64,000 bases of DNA from contig CAJTXS010000001.1 in the NCBI GenBank assembly GCA_910583735.1, forward strand, positions 1-64,000, written 5' to 3'. The stretch is from an uncultured Christensenella sp. Its GTDB lineage: Bacteria; Bacillota; Clostridia; Christensenellales; UBA3700. The translations under genes were made by a program, and so were the position numbers. The stretch's first letter is position 1. Each line of letters opens with the position of its first letter. Below the pieces are notes generated by a model. The model saw nothing but the letters and a program-made list of their open reading frames with translations, searched no databases and was not told where the DNA came from. Shown in pieces: positions 8,214-18,197 of the stretch.

Positions 8214-10208
8214 ATGGAATATAAATCTTCAGGTATTATTAAAGGCATAGAAGTAAAAGACGGCGCTATCGCGTCATCGTACGTTATCAACGCAGTCACG
8301 GGCAAGAGACTCGAGCAGCGCGGCTACGAATTCGCGCTGTCGTATTTCCTGGGAAAGAGGGCGTGGGGACGCAAGGCTCGCTTCGACAGCGGCGACATGC
8401 GCGTAGACACAATTGATATCAACGGATTGGAGTTGAGTATCGAGCGCGGCGGCGCATTGTGGAAGGTGCGTATCGACTATGTATCGGACGGCATATCGGG
8501 CGTACTCAGGAAGTTTATTAAGGTCAAGTGTTCCAAGCCCGATATAATTATCGATTATATCGACTTCGACGGCTTCGATGTCTCTTCCGACGCTTTCGTA
8601 TGGAGTATACCCAAGGCGGGTAAAAGAGTATTTATCCCGGCATACGTCACTACTATGGGACAACCTTACTATGTCGAAGATATGTTCTTCGGCGGCGAGT
8701 TCCCCATGTCGGATAATCGCGTGCAAGACGGCGTAGCTTACTCGCGCTATCATATCGGCAGAGCGTTTTCCGATATAGCGGACGGCGGAATATACGAGTG
8801 CGCGCCGTTCGTCATGGGCGCGGGCAGGGATGCGGACTTTCATTCCATGCGCGACAGCTTTTTCCGATATATCGATACAGTGAGGGCGCAGCCTGTAAAA
8901 TTCAGAGTGCAGTTCAATAGCTGGTACGACAATATGCTTGATATCGACAATGATAATATATCTCAGTCGTTTAAGCAGATAGCGGACGGCTTTTCGCAAG
9001 CGGGATACAGACCGCTCGATTGCTACGTCGTAGACGACGGCTGGGCGGATTACAAGAAGGCTGAGCTGTGGGCTTTCGATAAGGATAAATTCCCGCGCGG
9101 CTTCAAGGAGGTGGGCGAACTCACAAGAGAACTCGGCTCGACTTTCGGAGTGTGGTTCGGACCGCGGGGCGGTTATACTTCTCAGACGGTAAAGTACGCC
9201 GCCTTGCTAAATAAGATAGGCTATTACAACTGCCGCAGTTCAAGAGATATTTGCACGGGCAATCCTAAATATATAGAGGCGCTGTGCGAGAGAATGGCAC
9301 GCTTCTGCGCCGATTACAACGTGGGATACTTCAAGATAGACGGCTTTGCTATCACGCCTTGCAAGTCGTCGAGGCACGGACATCCCAAGGGCAGGGGCGA
9401 CGGACTGTATTTCTATACATATTTATGGGAGGAGTGGGTCAAAGGCTTTAAGCGTATACGCTCGGCTTGCCCCGATGTCTTTCTCAATGTTACGTCTTAC
9501 GCGCATTGCAGCCCTTGGTTCCTCAAGTGGTGCGACGCAGTGTGGCTCAATAACTGCAGCGACATGGGCTATGTCGGCAAAGGGGATAATCTGTCGCAAT
9601 GCTTGAATTACCGGGACGGAAAGTACAGAGACTTCTTCGAGGTAAGGCAGTTGCAATTTCCCGTGTCCAATCTGTATAATCACGAGCCCTGTTACGCTTA
9701 CCGCAACTGCAATCCGCCTATGACGGACAACAGGCAGAATCCGGGCGCGGCTCACCCTACGGTGGAGTACGGTATCGACGAATTTAAGACATACATGTAT
9801 ATGTGCATGATGCGCGGCACGGGCTTTGTAGAGCTTTATTTTACTCCGTCAATGTTCGATAATGAGCGCTATAAGGCGGCTGGCGAAGTACTTAAATGGG
9901 CTGAAGATAACTTCGATATACTAAGGCGCAGCGTCTTTTTCGGCGACGCTCCCGAGACGGGCGGCGCGTACGGATATTATGCCTATGACAATGGCAGAGG
10001 CATACTTGCAGTGCGTAACGGCAGCGCAGACGACGCGGTATGCCGGTTCGACCACAAAGGCTTGTCTTTTGAGGACGGCGCATATGAGATATGCGAGTTT
10101 TATCCTCAGGCGAGCGCGGATAAGAGGACTGTCCCCGCGGGCGAAATTTTGAATATAGACCTTAAGCCTTTTGAAATAAAGCTATTTAACATCGCGGTTG
10201 TCGAATAA
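8214..10208 (+). CDS. Alpha-galactosidase-like glycoside hydrolase (GH36/clan GH-D)
   Basis: This 664-residue cytoplasmic protein has an N-terminal beta-rich domain (about residues 1-225) and a TIM-barrel with CYVVDDGWADYKK (about 270-283), FGVWFGPRGGY (about 311-321) and YFKIDGFAI (about 372-380), where the Asp is the expected nucleophile of clan GH-D. The segment WCDAVWLNNCSDMG supplies a possible acid/base Asp. A C-terminal beta domain follows. The substrate is probably alpha-galactosides, but alpha-N-acetylgalactosamine or other substrates are possible. No transporter or regulator is adjacent. Confidence 0.75.
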   Translation: MEYKSSGIIKGIEVKDGAIASSYVINAVTGKRLEQRGYEFALSYFLGKRAWGRKARFDSGDMRVDTIDINGLELSIERGGALWKVRIDYVSDGISGVLRKFIKVKCSKPDIIIDYIDFDGFDVSSDAFVWSIPKAGKRVFIPAYVTTMGQPYYVEDMFFGGEFPMSDNRVQDGVAYSRYHIGRAFSDIADGGIYECAPFVMGAGRDADFHSMRDSFFRYIDTVRAQPVKFRVQFNSWYDNMLDIDNDNISQSFKQIADGFSQAGYRPLDCYVVDDGWADYKKAELWAFDKDKFPRGFKEVGELTRELGSTFGVWFGPRGGYTSQTVKYAALLNKIGYYNCRSSRDICTGNPKYIEALCERMARFCADYNVGYFKIDGFAITPCKSSRHGHPKGRGDGLYFYTYLWEEWVKGFKRIRSACPDVFLNVTSYAHCSPWFLKWCDAVWLNNCSDMGYVGKGDNLSQCLNYRDGKYRDFFEVRQLQFPVSNLYNHEPCYAYRNCNPPMTDNRQNPGAAHPTVEYGIDEFKTYMYMCMMRGTGFVELYFTPSMFDNERYKAAGEVLKWAEDNFDILRRSVFFGDAPETGGAYGYYAYDNGRGILAVRNGSADDAVCRFDHKGLSFEDGAYEICEFYPQASADKRTVPAGEILNIDLKPFEIKLFNIAVVE

Positions 10209-10258
10209 TATAATATATCTTTCATTCGGGGCGCAAGCAAATAATACATAGGTGCGAT

Positions 10259-11089
10259 ATGAGAAAAGTTACCATTCAGGCATATGCCAAGATTAATTTA
10301 TACTTGGATATTACGGGACATTTGGACGGCGGTTATCACGCCTTGGACACGGTTATGGCGTCTGTCAATTGCGCGGACTTCGTTACGGTAGGCGTAAGAG
10401 ATGACGGCGATATTACGGTGCGTATGGACGGCGCAGCGTGCGGAGAGGAGAATACTGCGTATCGCGCGGCTAAGCTCGTCGCGGACAGAGTGGGCTCGGG
10501 TATTGACGTTAATATCGTCAAGCGCATACCTTACAGCGCGGGTTTGGGCGGCTCGTCTGCGGACAGCGCCGCGGTGTTGAGCGCGGCAAAGAAGCTGTTC
10601 GACATACCTCAATGCGAGCTCGACGATATGGCGCTGCTTTGCGGCAGCGACGTGGCGTATATGATGCGCGGCGGCTTTATGCGAGCTAAGGGCAGAGGGG
10701 AGAAACTTAGCGAGATTGACGGGCTCGATTACCTGCTCGATAAGCACCTTGTCGTAGTTCAGCTGTGCGATGGCGCGTCTACGGGCGCTATTTACGGCGA
10801 GTATGACAGTCTGCGTATACAGCCTCACGGCGGAGCGGACGAGGCTATAGAGCGCCTTAAGGCGGGCGACGTCAAGGGCGCTGTATTCAACTGCCTTACC
10901 GTTCCGGCAGCCAAGCTGTGTCCTACGATAGTCAACAGTCTGTATACGCTCAAGAGCTATAGCGATACCGTAGCGATGACGGGCAGCGGCAGCTCTGTCT
11001 ACGCCGTATTCGATAATATTTTCGACGCTAAGAAGTGCTATGACGAGATGAAGGGATTTAAGTATAAGGGCTTGCTGCATTTTGTATAG
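10259..11089 (+). CDS. ispE: 4-diphosphocytidyl-2-C-methyl-D-erythritol kinase
   Basis: IspE phosphorylates CDP-ME in the MEP pathway of isoprenoid synthesis. The 276-residue protein has the N-terminal AYAKINLYLDI motif, the GHMP-kinase ATP motif PYSAGLGGSSADSAAVL (about residues 94-110) and the C-terminal AMTGSGSSVYAVF. The length matches the family. The ATG has AGGTG just upstream and lies 50 bases after the alpha-galactosidase stop. Confidence 0.95.
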   Translation: MRKVTIQAYAKINLYLDITGHLDGGYHALDTVMASVNCADFVTVGVRDDGDITVRMDGAACGEENTAYRAAKLVADRVGSGIDVNIVKRIPYSAGLGGSSADSAAVLSAAKKLFDIPQCELDDMALLCGSDVAYMMRGGFMRAKGRGEKLSEIDGLDYLLDKHLVVVQLCDGASTGAIYGEYDSLRIQPHGGADEAIERLKAGDVKGAVFNCLTVPAAKLCPTIVNSLYTLKSYSDTVAMTGSGSSVYAVFDNIFDAKKCYDEMKGFKYKGLLHFV

Positions 11090-11162
11090 ACGGGCGATTT
11101 GCGTGTGGCGCGCGGTCAAGGCGGCGATTGTTTACATAAATTTTTCAATTGCCGCATCGCGC

Positions 11163-11191
11163 TTGACAAGCAAATATAGGTAAATTATAAT
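11163..11191 (+). promoter_or_regulatory. Consensus sigma-A promoter of mscL
   Basis: A perfect TTGACA (11163-11168), 17-base spacer and perfect TATAAT (11186-11191) precede the mscL ribosome site and ATG. Confidence 0.9.
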
Positions 11192-11220
11192 TTATTTATC
11201 ATCGATATTTTGGAGTTATT

Positions 11221-11787
11221 ATGAAGAAGAGGAAGAGTACTTTCTTTGCGGATTTCAAGGCCTTTATAACCCGCGGCAATGTAATGGACCTTGCTATCGG
11301 CGTAGTTATAGGCGGAGCGTTCAGCGCTATCGTCAACTCGCTGGTCAACGACATTATTATGCCTTTGCTCACTCTCGCAACAGGCGACGGAGTACAGGGA
11401 CTTACTGTCGTGCTCAATAAGGTGCCTAAGTATCTTGCCGACGGCACTATCAATCCCGAGGCAGTGCTTTGGAATTACGGTAACTTCCTGCAAGCTATCA
11501 TCAACTTTATAATCATCGCACTTTGCATATTCTTGACCATTAGGATTATCAAGCGCATCAAGAGCGTTAAGGACAAGATAGTCGAGAAGGAGAAGGAGCT
11601 CATCGAGGCTAAGCTCAAGTCGGGCGAGATTACCGAGGAGGAGGCAGCCGAGGCGACTGTAGCCGTAGAGCAGCCCGCGCAAGTCGCTCCCGCCAAGGAG
11701 ACGAGCGAAGATCTGCTTGTGCAGATCAGAGATTTGCTCAAGGATATGAAGGCGCCCGTCGCGGAAGATGTATCAGATAAGCAATAG
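11221..11787 (+). CDS. mscL: Large-conductance mechanosensitive channel MscL
   Basis: MscL opens under membrane tension to release solutes at hypo-osmotic shock. The N-terminal amphipathic helix and first membrane segment read FKAFITRGNVMDLAIGVVIG followed by AFSAIVNSLVNDIIMPL, and a second membrane segment lies near residues 98-118. At 188 residues it is longer than the usual 130-150 because of an extended acidic C-terminal tail with a coiled-coil-like KEKELIEAKLKSGEITEEE stretch. GGAG precedes the ATG. Confidence 0.95.
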   Translation: MKKRKSTFFADFKAFITRGNVMDLAIGVVIGGAFSAIVNSLVNDIIMPLLTLATGDGVQGLTVVLNKVPKYLADGTINPEAVLWNYGNFLQAIINFIIIALCIFLTIRIIKRIKSVKDKIVEKEKELIEAKLKSGEITEEEAAEATVAVEQPAQVAPAKETSEDLLVQIRDLLKDMKAPVAEDVSDKQ

Positions 11788-11817
11788 ATAAGTATGTTGT
11801 ATCGGATTTAATATGCG

Positions 11818-11847
11818 AGTCGACGGCGTAATGCCGTCGACTTTTTA
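11818..11847 (+). terminator. Terminator of mscL
   Basis: AGTCGACGGC and GCCGTCGACT form a perfect 10-bp stem with a 5-base loop followed by TTTTTATA. Confidence 0.92.
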
Positions 11848-12192
11848 TATAATAAATCAATGCGGCAGCCGATATGGGGAACTAATGCGGCGGGAATAAG
11901 TAGATAAAGATTATTTTGCGGAGTAAAATCAATTAAGTTTAAGCATTCAAAAAGACAATCGCAGCGAATATATATGTAGAAAATGGGTATTTTTTGAAAG
12001 CGCTATTCGGCAATAACGAGCGCATTATACGTTTGCTATGAAAATGATTGCACAACAATTAGATAGGTATTATAATAATGTATAAGAAATGCTTTTATTT
12101 AGGGGATAATCGCATTCTCATTTAATAGCGTTTCGCAGACTGTATTTGCAGTAATAACAAGATAATCGGATAATGGATATAAGGAGAATATT

Positions 12193-13809
12193 GTGAAAAA
12201 GAGAATATTCGTTTTATTTACTGTTATTTTATTGATAGGAGCTCTTTTGCTCATTGTAGGCTGTAAGGACGGCGACGGCGAATCTACGGGTAGTAATTCT
12301 TCGTCGGACGGCACGATAGGTAGTATAGGCGGCGGCGACGGACAGCTGCAAGAGCATGTCCATACCTATGCTACCGAGTGGTCCTCGGATAAGCAATATC
12401 ACTGGCACAACGCTACATGCGGTCACGATGCGGTAGCGTACAAGGCGCCTCACAGCTTTGGCGCAGGCAATAAGTGCGGAGTATGTAATTATTATTCCAC
12501 AGGCGGCTTTGTGTTCTCATTGAGCGAAGGCGGCACATCTTACTCGGTTAAGGGATTGGAAGAGGGCAATAATTCTGTCAACATCGTCATTCCGTCCGAG
12601 TATAACGGTCTGCCGGTTACGGCTATCGACGGCAATGCCTTTAAGGATCGCGGCGATTTAATAGGCGTAACCATTCCGTCGTCGATTACGAGCATAGGTT
12701 CGTTTGCTTTCGACGGATGCGACGGTTTGTCAAGAGTGGATATCTCCGATATGTCGAGCTGGTGCAAAATCAACTTCAGAGGCAGCGGCTCCAATCCTGT
12801 GCAATACGCCAAGAAGTTGTATCTCAACAACGTGCTTGTCACCGAAGTAAAGTTGGCTAAAGACGTAACTTATTTCGACCCTTATGCCTTTGACGGTTGC
12901 TCGGACATTACCGGTATTTCGGTAGATCCCGATAATGCAATTTATATGAGCGCGGGCAACTGCCTCATAGACAAGAGAAGCAATAAGATCGTTATGGGCT
13001 GTAATAGCAGTACTATTCCCGCAGGAGTAACAGCTATCGGTTACGCCGCGTTTAAGGGACTTAGGGACCTCGAAGAGATAGTTATACCCGAAGGCGTTAC
13101 GACTGTCGAGGAAGACGCGTTCAGATACTGCAACAACCTTAAGAGTTTGGAGCTGCCTGCAAGCGTCAGGTCTATTAAGAGGCAAGCATTTTCGGGATGC
13201 AGCGCTCTTACAGATGTTATTATCCCCGAGGGAGTTACGGATATCGGCGCTATGGCATTTGCGTTCTGCAATCAATTGACGTCGGTGACTATTCCTTGCG
13301 GAGTAGAGAGCGTAGGGAAGTTCGCTTTTGTGGCTTGCAGAGCGCTTACCGTCTATTGCAGAGAGGAAGAGGAAGCAAAGCCAGACACTTGGGATGATAA
13401 TTGGAACAACGGTTATCCCGTCGTATGGGATTGCGACAATAACGATGTGGCTGACGACGGCAATATTTATTATGTCGCAGACAACGGTTTGCGCTATGCG
13501 CTCAAGGACGGCAAGGCTACGCTTGTCAAGCAGTCGGATATGATCGGCGGTGTCAAGACTATAGCGTCATCTATCACTTATAAAGCAGCCGATTACAGCG
13601 TGACAGATATAGCGATAGGCGCATTTATGAACTGCAGTGAGCTTACGGGTATCAAGATTCCCGCTACGGTAAGCCATATTGATTACGAGGCCTTTGGCAA
13701 TTGCGGCAATTTGACTATCTATTGCGAGGCTGCAAGCAAACCCGCCGAGTGGAATAATTGGTGGAATAGCAGCGACCGTCCGGTAATATGGAGCAGTAAT
13801 ATTAATTAG
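12193..13809 (+). CDS. Leucine-rich-repeat (BspA/LRR_5) lipoprotein
   Basis: This 538-residue protein starts with a lipoprotein signal peptide ending LLIVGC, so it is probably membrane-anchored and surface-exposed. A Ser/Gly/Asp linker and a HVHTYATEWSSDKQYHWH segment follow, then BspA-type repeats from about residue 125 (for example VTIPSSITSIGSFAFDGC and VIIPEGVTDIGAMAFAFC) and a second repeat block after about 430. Such proteins are often adhesins or ligand binders. The GTG start has AAGGAG upstream. It stands alone on its strand. Confidence 0.85.
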   Translation: MKKRIFVLFTVILLIGALLLIVGCKDGDGESTGSNSSSDGTIGSIGGGDGQLQEHVHTYATEWSSDKQYHWHNATCGHDAVAYKAPHSFGAGNKCGVCNYYSTGGFVFSLSEGGTSYSVKGLEEGNNSVNIVIPSEYNGLPVTAIDGNAFKDRGDLIGVTIPSSITSIGSFAFDGCDGLSRVDISDMSSWCKINFRGSGSNPVQYAKKLYLNNVLVTEVKLAKDVTYFDPYAFDGCSDITGISVDPDNAIYMSAGNCLIDKRSNKIVMGCNSSTIPAGVTAIGYAAFKGLRDLEEIVIPEGVTTVEEDAFRYCNNLKSLELPASVRSIKRQAFSGCSALTDVIIPEGVTDIGAMAFAFCNQLTSVTIPCGVESVGKFAFVACRALTVYCREEEEAKPDTWDDNWNNGYPVVWDCDNNDVADDGNIYYVADNGLRYALKDGKATLVKQSDMIGGVKTIASSITYKAADYSVTDIAIGAFMNCSELTGIKIPATVSHIDYEAFGNCGNLTIYCEAASKPAEWNNWWNSSDRPVIWSSNIN

Positions 13810-13928
13810 CCTGCCGAGCATTATAAGACTGCTGCTTGCGGGCTTCTATGCATTTGTCTTATTATTTGTCAATAGGGCTTGTCATATCGTAAGTTAAGCA
13901 GTTGATTTTTTAATAGAAATAATTTTAT

Positions 13929-13960
13929 AGGAAAGGTCATGCTACCTTTCCTTATTTTTA
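13929..13960 (+). terminator. Terminator downstream of the LRR lipoprotein
   Basis: AGGAAAGGT and ACCTTTCCT form a 9-bp stem with a 6-base loop followed by TATTTTTA. Confidence 0.85.
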
Positions 13961-14048
13961 TTAGCTAAGCGGTAAATCGATATTTGCATTAAACACCTAA
14001 AATCACGTTACACGTTACGGGGTGGCGTGGTAATACTATACGCCACTG

Positions 14049-14071
14049 TGCGGGCGGCTTCGCCGCCCGCA
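14049..14071. repeat. GC-rich perfect hairpin
   Basis: TGCGGGCGGC and GCCGCCCGCA are separated by three bases. No T-run follows. Its role is unknown; it marks the border between the chromosome backbone and the AT-richer Bce module. Confidence 0.6.
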
Positions 14072-14137
14072 GATTGCCGTTTATACGTCAAAAGTATGAC
14101 AGTGTGACATAGTGGACTATAAAAGTAATACTAATGA

Positions 14138-14293
14138 TTACTTATTATCGGGTGCTTTTTGCACACTGACTTTTCCGTCCTTTACAGCGATAAACATCTT
14201 GCCCTTACATTTCGGGCATAAGATTTCTATTGTTGAGCCGTCGCCCGCTTATAATAATTTATACCCGAATTCGGGACATACAACATAATAGGT
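14138..14293 (-). pseudogene. Remnant of a small zinc-ribbon (cysteine-rich KTR-like) gene
   Basis: The minus strand encodes, without a start codon, a short frame with CPEFGYKLL, an in-frame stop, then a frame containing EILCPKCKGKMFIAVKDGK and ending KAPDNK at a stop (14138). The spacing of the CPKC motif and the conserved tail resemble the about 60-residue cysteine-rich KTR proteins common on Bacillota mobile elements. The internal stop and the changed first knuckle (CPEF rather than CPxC) mark decay. Identification is tentative. Confidence 0.35.
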
Positions 14294-14337
14294 CTAAAAT
14301 TATTTCTCCAATTTCTAAATTAAATCATATTATATCT

Positions 14338-16329
14338 CTAACTCATATCCCTGTTTTTCACTATTCGATGATAAATCTTTGCCGTTAAAAAATATACAAA
14401 CACATATATAAGCGAGAATGCGGCGAAACAGCCGAGCGTACAGAGCGCAAATAATTTTGTGTTCAAAAGGGCAAGCAAACTCATAATCTTATTTATCATA
14501 GGAAAAGCAAAAGCAACGTGAATTCCTGCCATTATTAAAGGCAAGAAAAACACCATAAGAATTTGTGTGTTAATAGACTTTTTAACTTCGGCATAACTCA
14601 TTCCGACCTTCTGCATAATCTCAAAGCGTTTCTTATCTTCATAGCCTTCCGAAATCTGTTTGTAATAAATAATGAGAATAGCACCCATTAAAAAGAGAAG
14701 TCCGAGATATACGCCGAGAAAAAACAACCCGCCGTAAAGACTCATAAATTCTTCGGCTTCAATAACGCGAATTGAATACCGTGCGTTATAATTCTTTTCC
14801 TGCAACATAGCCGAGAGCGCATCCGAAAAAACAATTTGCTGTTCTTTGGTATTCTTAAAATTTACCCCGTAACTAAACTGTATCGTCGGTGTATTTTCGC
14901 CATATTCGGTTTTATATTTTTGATAGATCGCATTTAACGCAGTTTCGTCGGACACAACAAGATACATTCCGTCGGAGACTCCAGCGATATCGTTTGCCAT
15001 AAATCCGTCTTTAACAAAACTGTCAACTTTCTCTTTTACAGTATAATTTGTATCAAAGACACTAACGGTTTCGTAATCATATTTAATATTTTTTTCGCTT
15101 ATTATAATTTCGTCGTTACCGAGTTGTTTATGCGAGCCTGTAATGTCATTATACGTTTGCGCAGTAACAAACAATAATAATAACGGATTTGCGCCCGCTG
15201 ATTTTTGAAGATTTATTGTGTTACCGTCGGAAAATGCCGCCAAAGGTAAATAATTGCATAGTATTTCTTGCTCTGTCGTCATACCGTTTTTTTCGATTTC
15301 CGAACGGATATCCGCCGTTAATGTGCTACTGTCATTTTCGCTTACGTTTGCTTGAACAATTAAATCGTAAGGGTATTTTTGTACTATCATATCGTTTCTG
15401 CCGAACATAAAAGAGGTCGTCGCCGATATTGTAACAAGCAGCATTGTGGCGAGTATACATATACTTGCCAGCCCGACCGAGTTTTGTTTCATTCGATATG
15501 TCATACCGGAAACGCTGATAAAATGGTTTGGCTTATAATAATACTTCTTGTTCTTTTTCAAAACTTTCAAAAGAGCAATACTGCCTGCCGTAAAGAGAAA
15601 GTACGTTCCTATAATCACTAAAATGACGGCAATAAAAAATAATAAAACAGCGTCAACGGCATCCTTTGTAAAAATAGCCAACGCATAGCCGGCAGCGAGC
15701 GTAATAATACCTAATATCGCCATTATGTGCCGCGTTTTCGGTTCTTTTTCTCCTATATTATCGCCCTTTAATAATTCGACGGGTTTTGATATGTTGATAC
15801 GAATAAGAGAAAAGATATATATACCGGCAAAGATACACGCAAACAACAAAATCGTAAATAGCGTTGATTTCCACGAAATATAAAAACCGGCGCCGTAGTT
15901 TGCATGTAAAATACGCGCAATAATCAAATACATCAGCTTATCCAATAACATTCCTAACGCTATGCCGACTATAATTGAAAATAAGGCAATGTATAAAACT
16001 TCAAACAGCAAAACAATACCTAAATGCCTTTTCTCCATCCCGAGAACGTTAAATAGTCCAAACTCTTTTTGACGGCGTTTGATAACAAAACTGTTTGTAT
16101 AAAACAGAAATATAACGGCAAATATCCCGACGATTACTGTACCGAAATACAAAGTATATTGAATTATTTGACCGCCGTGCATTGCCGCAATACTCTCATT
16201 GGTGTAAAGAGAGTAAATCATATAAAACATCATAACCGTAATGATACAGGTCAATATATACGGCAAATATATTCTGCGGTTTTTCTTCAAATTTCCGAAC
16301 GCAAGACGGGCATATAAGTTTTTAACCAT
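14338..16329 (-). CDS. Bce-type ABC transporter permease (FtsX-like)
   Basis: BceB-type permeases have ten membrane segments and a large extracellular domain and, with their ATPase, sense and give resistance to antimicrobial peptides acting on the cell wall. This 663-residue protein fits: membrane segments cluster at the start and end with an extracellular block of about 220 residues between segments 7 and 8. I start it at ATG 16329 (MVKNLYARLAF), behind a GGGG site and overlapping the ATPase gene by 8 bases; the upstream ATG would lack such a site. Confidence 0.88.
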   Translation of the reverse strand: MVKNLYARLAFGNLKKNRRIYLPYILTCIITVMMFYMIYSLYTNESIAAMHGGQIIQYTLYFGTVIVGIFAVIFLFYTNSFVIKRRQKEFGLFNVLGMEKRHLGIVLLFEVLYIALFSIIVGIALGMLLDKLMYLIIARILHANYGAGFYISWKSTLFTILLFACIFAGIYIFSLIRINISKPVELLKGDNIGEKEPKTRHIMAILGIITLAAGYALAIFTKDAVDAVLLFFIAVILVIIGTYFLFTAGSIALLKVLKKNKKYYYKPNHFISVSGMTYRMKQNSVGLASICILATMLLVTISATTSFMFGRNDMIVQKYPYDLIVQANVSENDSSTLTADIRSEIEKNGMTTEQEILCNYLPLAAFSDGNTINLQKSAGANPLLLLFVTAQTYNDITGSHKQLGNDEIIISEKNIKYDYETVSVFDTNYTVKEKVDSFVKDGFMANDIAGVSDGMYLVVSDETALNAIYQKYKTEYGENTPTIQFSYGVNFKNTKEQQIVFSDALSAMLQEKNYNARYSIRVIEAEEFMSLYGGLFFLGVYLGLLFLMGAILIIYYKQISEGYEDKKRFEIMQKVGMSYAEVKKSINTQILMVFFLPLIMAGIHVAFAFPMINKIMSLLALLNTKLFALCTLGCFAAFSLIYVFVYFLTAKIYHRIVKNRDMS

Positions 16330-17089
16330 TTTTTCGTTCCCCCGTAGCAAGCAATGTCAGCGTGTCCGAAATTTTGCAGTACAATTCTTCGTTATTGCTG
16401 TCGCCGCGATAAATCTGATGGAAAAGCCGTCCGTCTTTGATAAATAATATTCTTCCGGCACGGCTTGCCGCTTTCGTGGAATGCGTAACCATTAGAATTG
16501 TCTGACCGTTTTTATTGATTGTTTCAAACACATCCAATAGGCTGTCGGTCGAGCGCGAGTCCAATGCGCCCGTCGGCTCGTCCGCAAGAATTAGTTTCGG
16601 ATTGGTTATGATCGCCCGTGCGACAGCGGCGCGTTGCTTTTGCCCGCCCGAAACTTCATAAGGATATTTTTCCAAAATATCTTTAATGCCGAGTTCGGTT
16701 GCAATAGGGGCAAGACGGTTTTCCATTTCTTCATAACTTTTTTTCGCAAGCACAAGCGGCAAGAAGATATTATCTTTCAAAGAAAAAGTATCTAACAAAT
16801 TAAATTCCTGAAAGACAAAACCGAGATTATCCCGTCGAAATGCCGCAATTTCCTTTTCGCTTATGCTTGAAAGAAGTTTACCGTCTAAATCAACTGTTCC
16901 GTTTGTAGGCTTATCGAGTGCGGCGAGAATATTAAGCAGGGTTGTTTTACCCGAACCCGATTCACCCATAATCGCAACGTATTCACCGCATTCAACCGAG
17001 AAAGTAACGTCGGAAAGAGCGGTAACCTGATTGCCGCCTAAACGCGAAGAATATACTTTACTTAAATTTTGTACCGATAAAAGAGCCAA
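16322..17089 (-). CDS. Bce-type ABC transporter ATP-binding protein
   Basis: The 255-residue ATPase has Walker A GESGSGKTT (about residues 38-46), signature VSGGQKQR and Walker B LILADEPTGALD, with the H-loop in MVTHSTKAA. It is the partner of the overlapping permease. The start is a TTG at 17089 with GGAGG nine bases upstream. Confidence 0.92.
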   Translation of the reverse strand: MALLSVQNLSKVYSSRLGGNQVTALSDVTFSVECGEYVAIMGESGSGKTTLLNILAALDKPTNGTVDLDGKLLSSISEKEIAAFRRDNLGFVFQEFNLLDTFSLKDNIFLPLVLAKKSYEEMENRLAPIATELGIKDILEKYPYEVSGGQKQRAAVARAIITNPKLILADEPTGALDSRSTDSLLDVFETINKNGQTILMVTHSTKAASRAGRILFIKDGRLFHQIYRGDSNNEELYCKISDTLTLLATGERKNG

Positions 17090-17133
17090 GTTAAACTACC
17101 TCCGAATTTTAAGATAATTTAATTTTACCAAAA

Positions 17134-17175
17134 CAGCCGAAATGCGCACAATTTAACGGTGTTACATTTCGGCTG
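17134..17175 (-). terminator. Inverted repeat between kinase and ATPase genes
   Basis: CAGCCGAAATG and CATTTCGGCTG, 11-bp perfect arms 20 bases apart, lie in the 109-base gap between the two-component genes and the transporter genes, and are followed on the minus strand by TTTTGG. It may be a partial terminator or a regulator-binding site. Confidence 0.5.
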
Positions 17176-17198
17176 AGAGAAATGACATTTTCGTAAGG

Positions 17199-18197
17199 TC
17201 ATTCTACTTTGAGATTATAAGTATTCGTATCTATATAAAACTTGCTACCCATTCCGATTTCGGAAGTAATGGAAAGTTTATGTGAGAGCTTGTCCGCCGC
17301 CCGACGGGATAAATATAATCCTATTCCCGTTGATTTTTTTTCGATTCTACCGTTATAGCCCGTATAGCCTTTTTCAAAAATTCTCGGCAAATCTTCTTTT
17401 CTGATACCTATACCCGTATCTTCAATGATAATCACTTTGTTTTCTACGGTAATTGTAACGCTGCCTTTTTCGGTGTATTTGATTGCGTTGGATAAAATTT
17501 GCTCGATTATGAAAGACAGGCATTTTTTGTCCGTAATAACTTTACAATTCGCCGGCGAATAATTTACTTTGATTTTTTTGCTTATAAAAAGCGGCGCATA
17601 TTTTCTGACGGCTTCTTTTATAATTTCGTCTAAATCATAGGACTTAAACACCATATCCGTCATATCATCCATTCGTAAATACCATAATGCCATTTCTACA
17701 TACTGTTCTATTCGGAAAAGTTCTGCGGCAAGAGCACGGTTTTCTTTCGTATCGGAGTTTTGCAGTATAAGCCCCATTGCCGAAATAGGCGTCTTTATTT
17801 GGTGCATCCACATAGTATAATAGTCTAAATATTCCGAATGTTCTTTTTGCTTTTCGCTTAAATCGTTTTTATACTGTTCTCGGATTTTTTCAATGACTGC
17901 AAATAATTCTGTTTCCGTTAGGTTTTGCGGTTTAGGTAACTGCAAGGTAAACGGATAATTCAAAAGCCGAGTACGCTCGTTACGTTTTTTACAATAGACA
18001 TAAAAATGTATTGCCGTCAAAATGATTGTAATTACAAAGCACAAAAGGAAAGCGTATAATACCGCTTCAACCGCCATTTGATATAGATATGCAATCAATG
18101 CGAAAACAGCAGTAAATACAAAAAGTAATGCTATTACGAATTTATATTGCCATAGATATTTTGGAATGAGTTTTAGTGCTTTCATATTTTTTCTCAC
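17199..18197 (-). CDS. Bce-type sensor histidine kinase
   Basis: This 332-residue intramembrane-sensing kinase has two membrane segments separated by a very short loop (about residues 18-60), typical of BceS proteins that sense through the transporter rather than directly. The phospho-acceptor lies in MHQIKTPISAMG, and the ATP domain has NAIKYTEKG (N box), EDTGIGI (G1) and STGIGLYLSR (G2). The GTG start at 18197 overlaps the regulator stop by four bases; an ATG at 18185 is the alternative. Confidence 0.9.
   Translation of the reverse strand: MRKNMKALKLIPKYLWQYKFVIALLFVFTAVFALIAYLYQMAVEAVLYAFLLCFVITIILTAIHFYVYCKKRNERTRLLNYPFTLQLPKPQNLTETELFAVIEKIREQYKNDLSEKQKEHSEYLDYYTMWMHQIKTPISAMGLILQNSDTKENRALAAELFRIEQYVEMALWYLRMDDMTDMVFKSYDLDEIIKEAVRKYAPLFISKKIKVNYSPANCKVITDKKCLSFIIEQILSNAIKYTEKGSVTITVENKVIIIEDTGIGIRKEDLPRIFEKGYTGYNGRIEKKSTGIGLYLSRRAADKLSHKLSITSEIGMGSKFYIDTNTYNLKVE

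Larger units (their letters stand above)
13810..14137. other. Intergenic region with hairpins
   Basis: No intact gene is seen. It contains the terminator at 13929-13960 and, further on, a GTGGCGT/ACGCCAC inverted repeat and the 10-bp GC-rich hairpin at 14049-14071. Confidence 0.6.
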
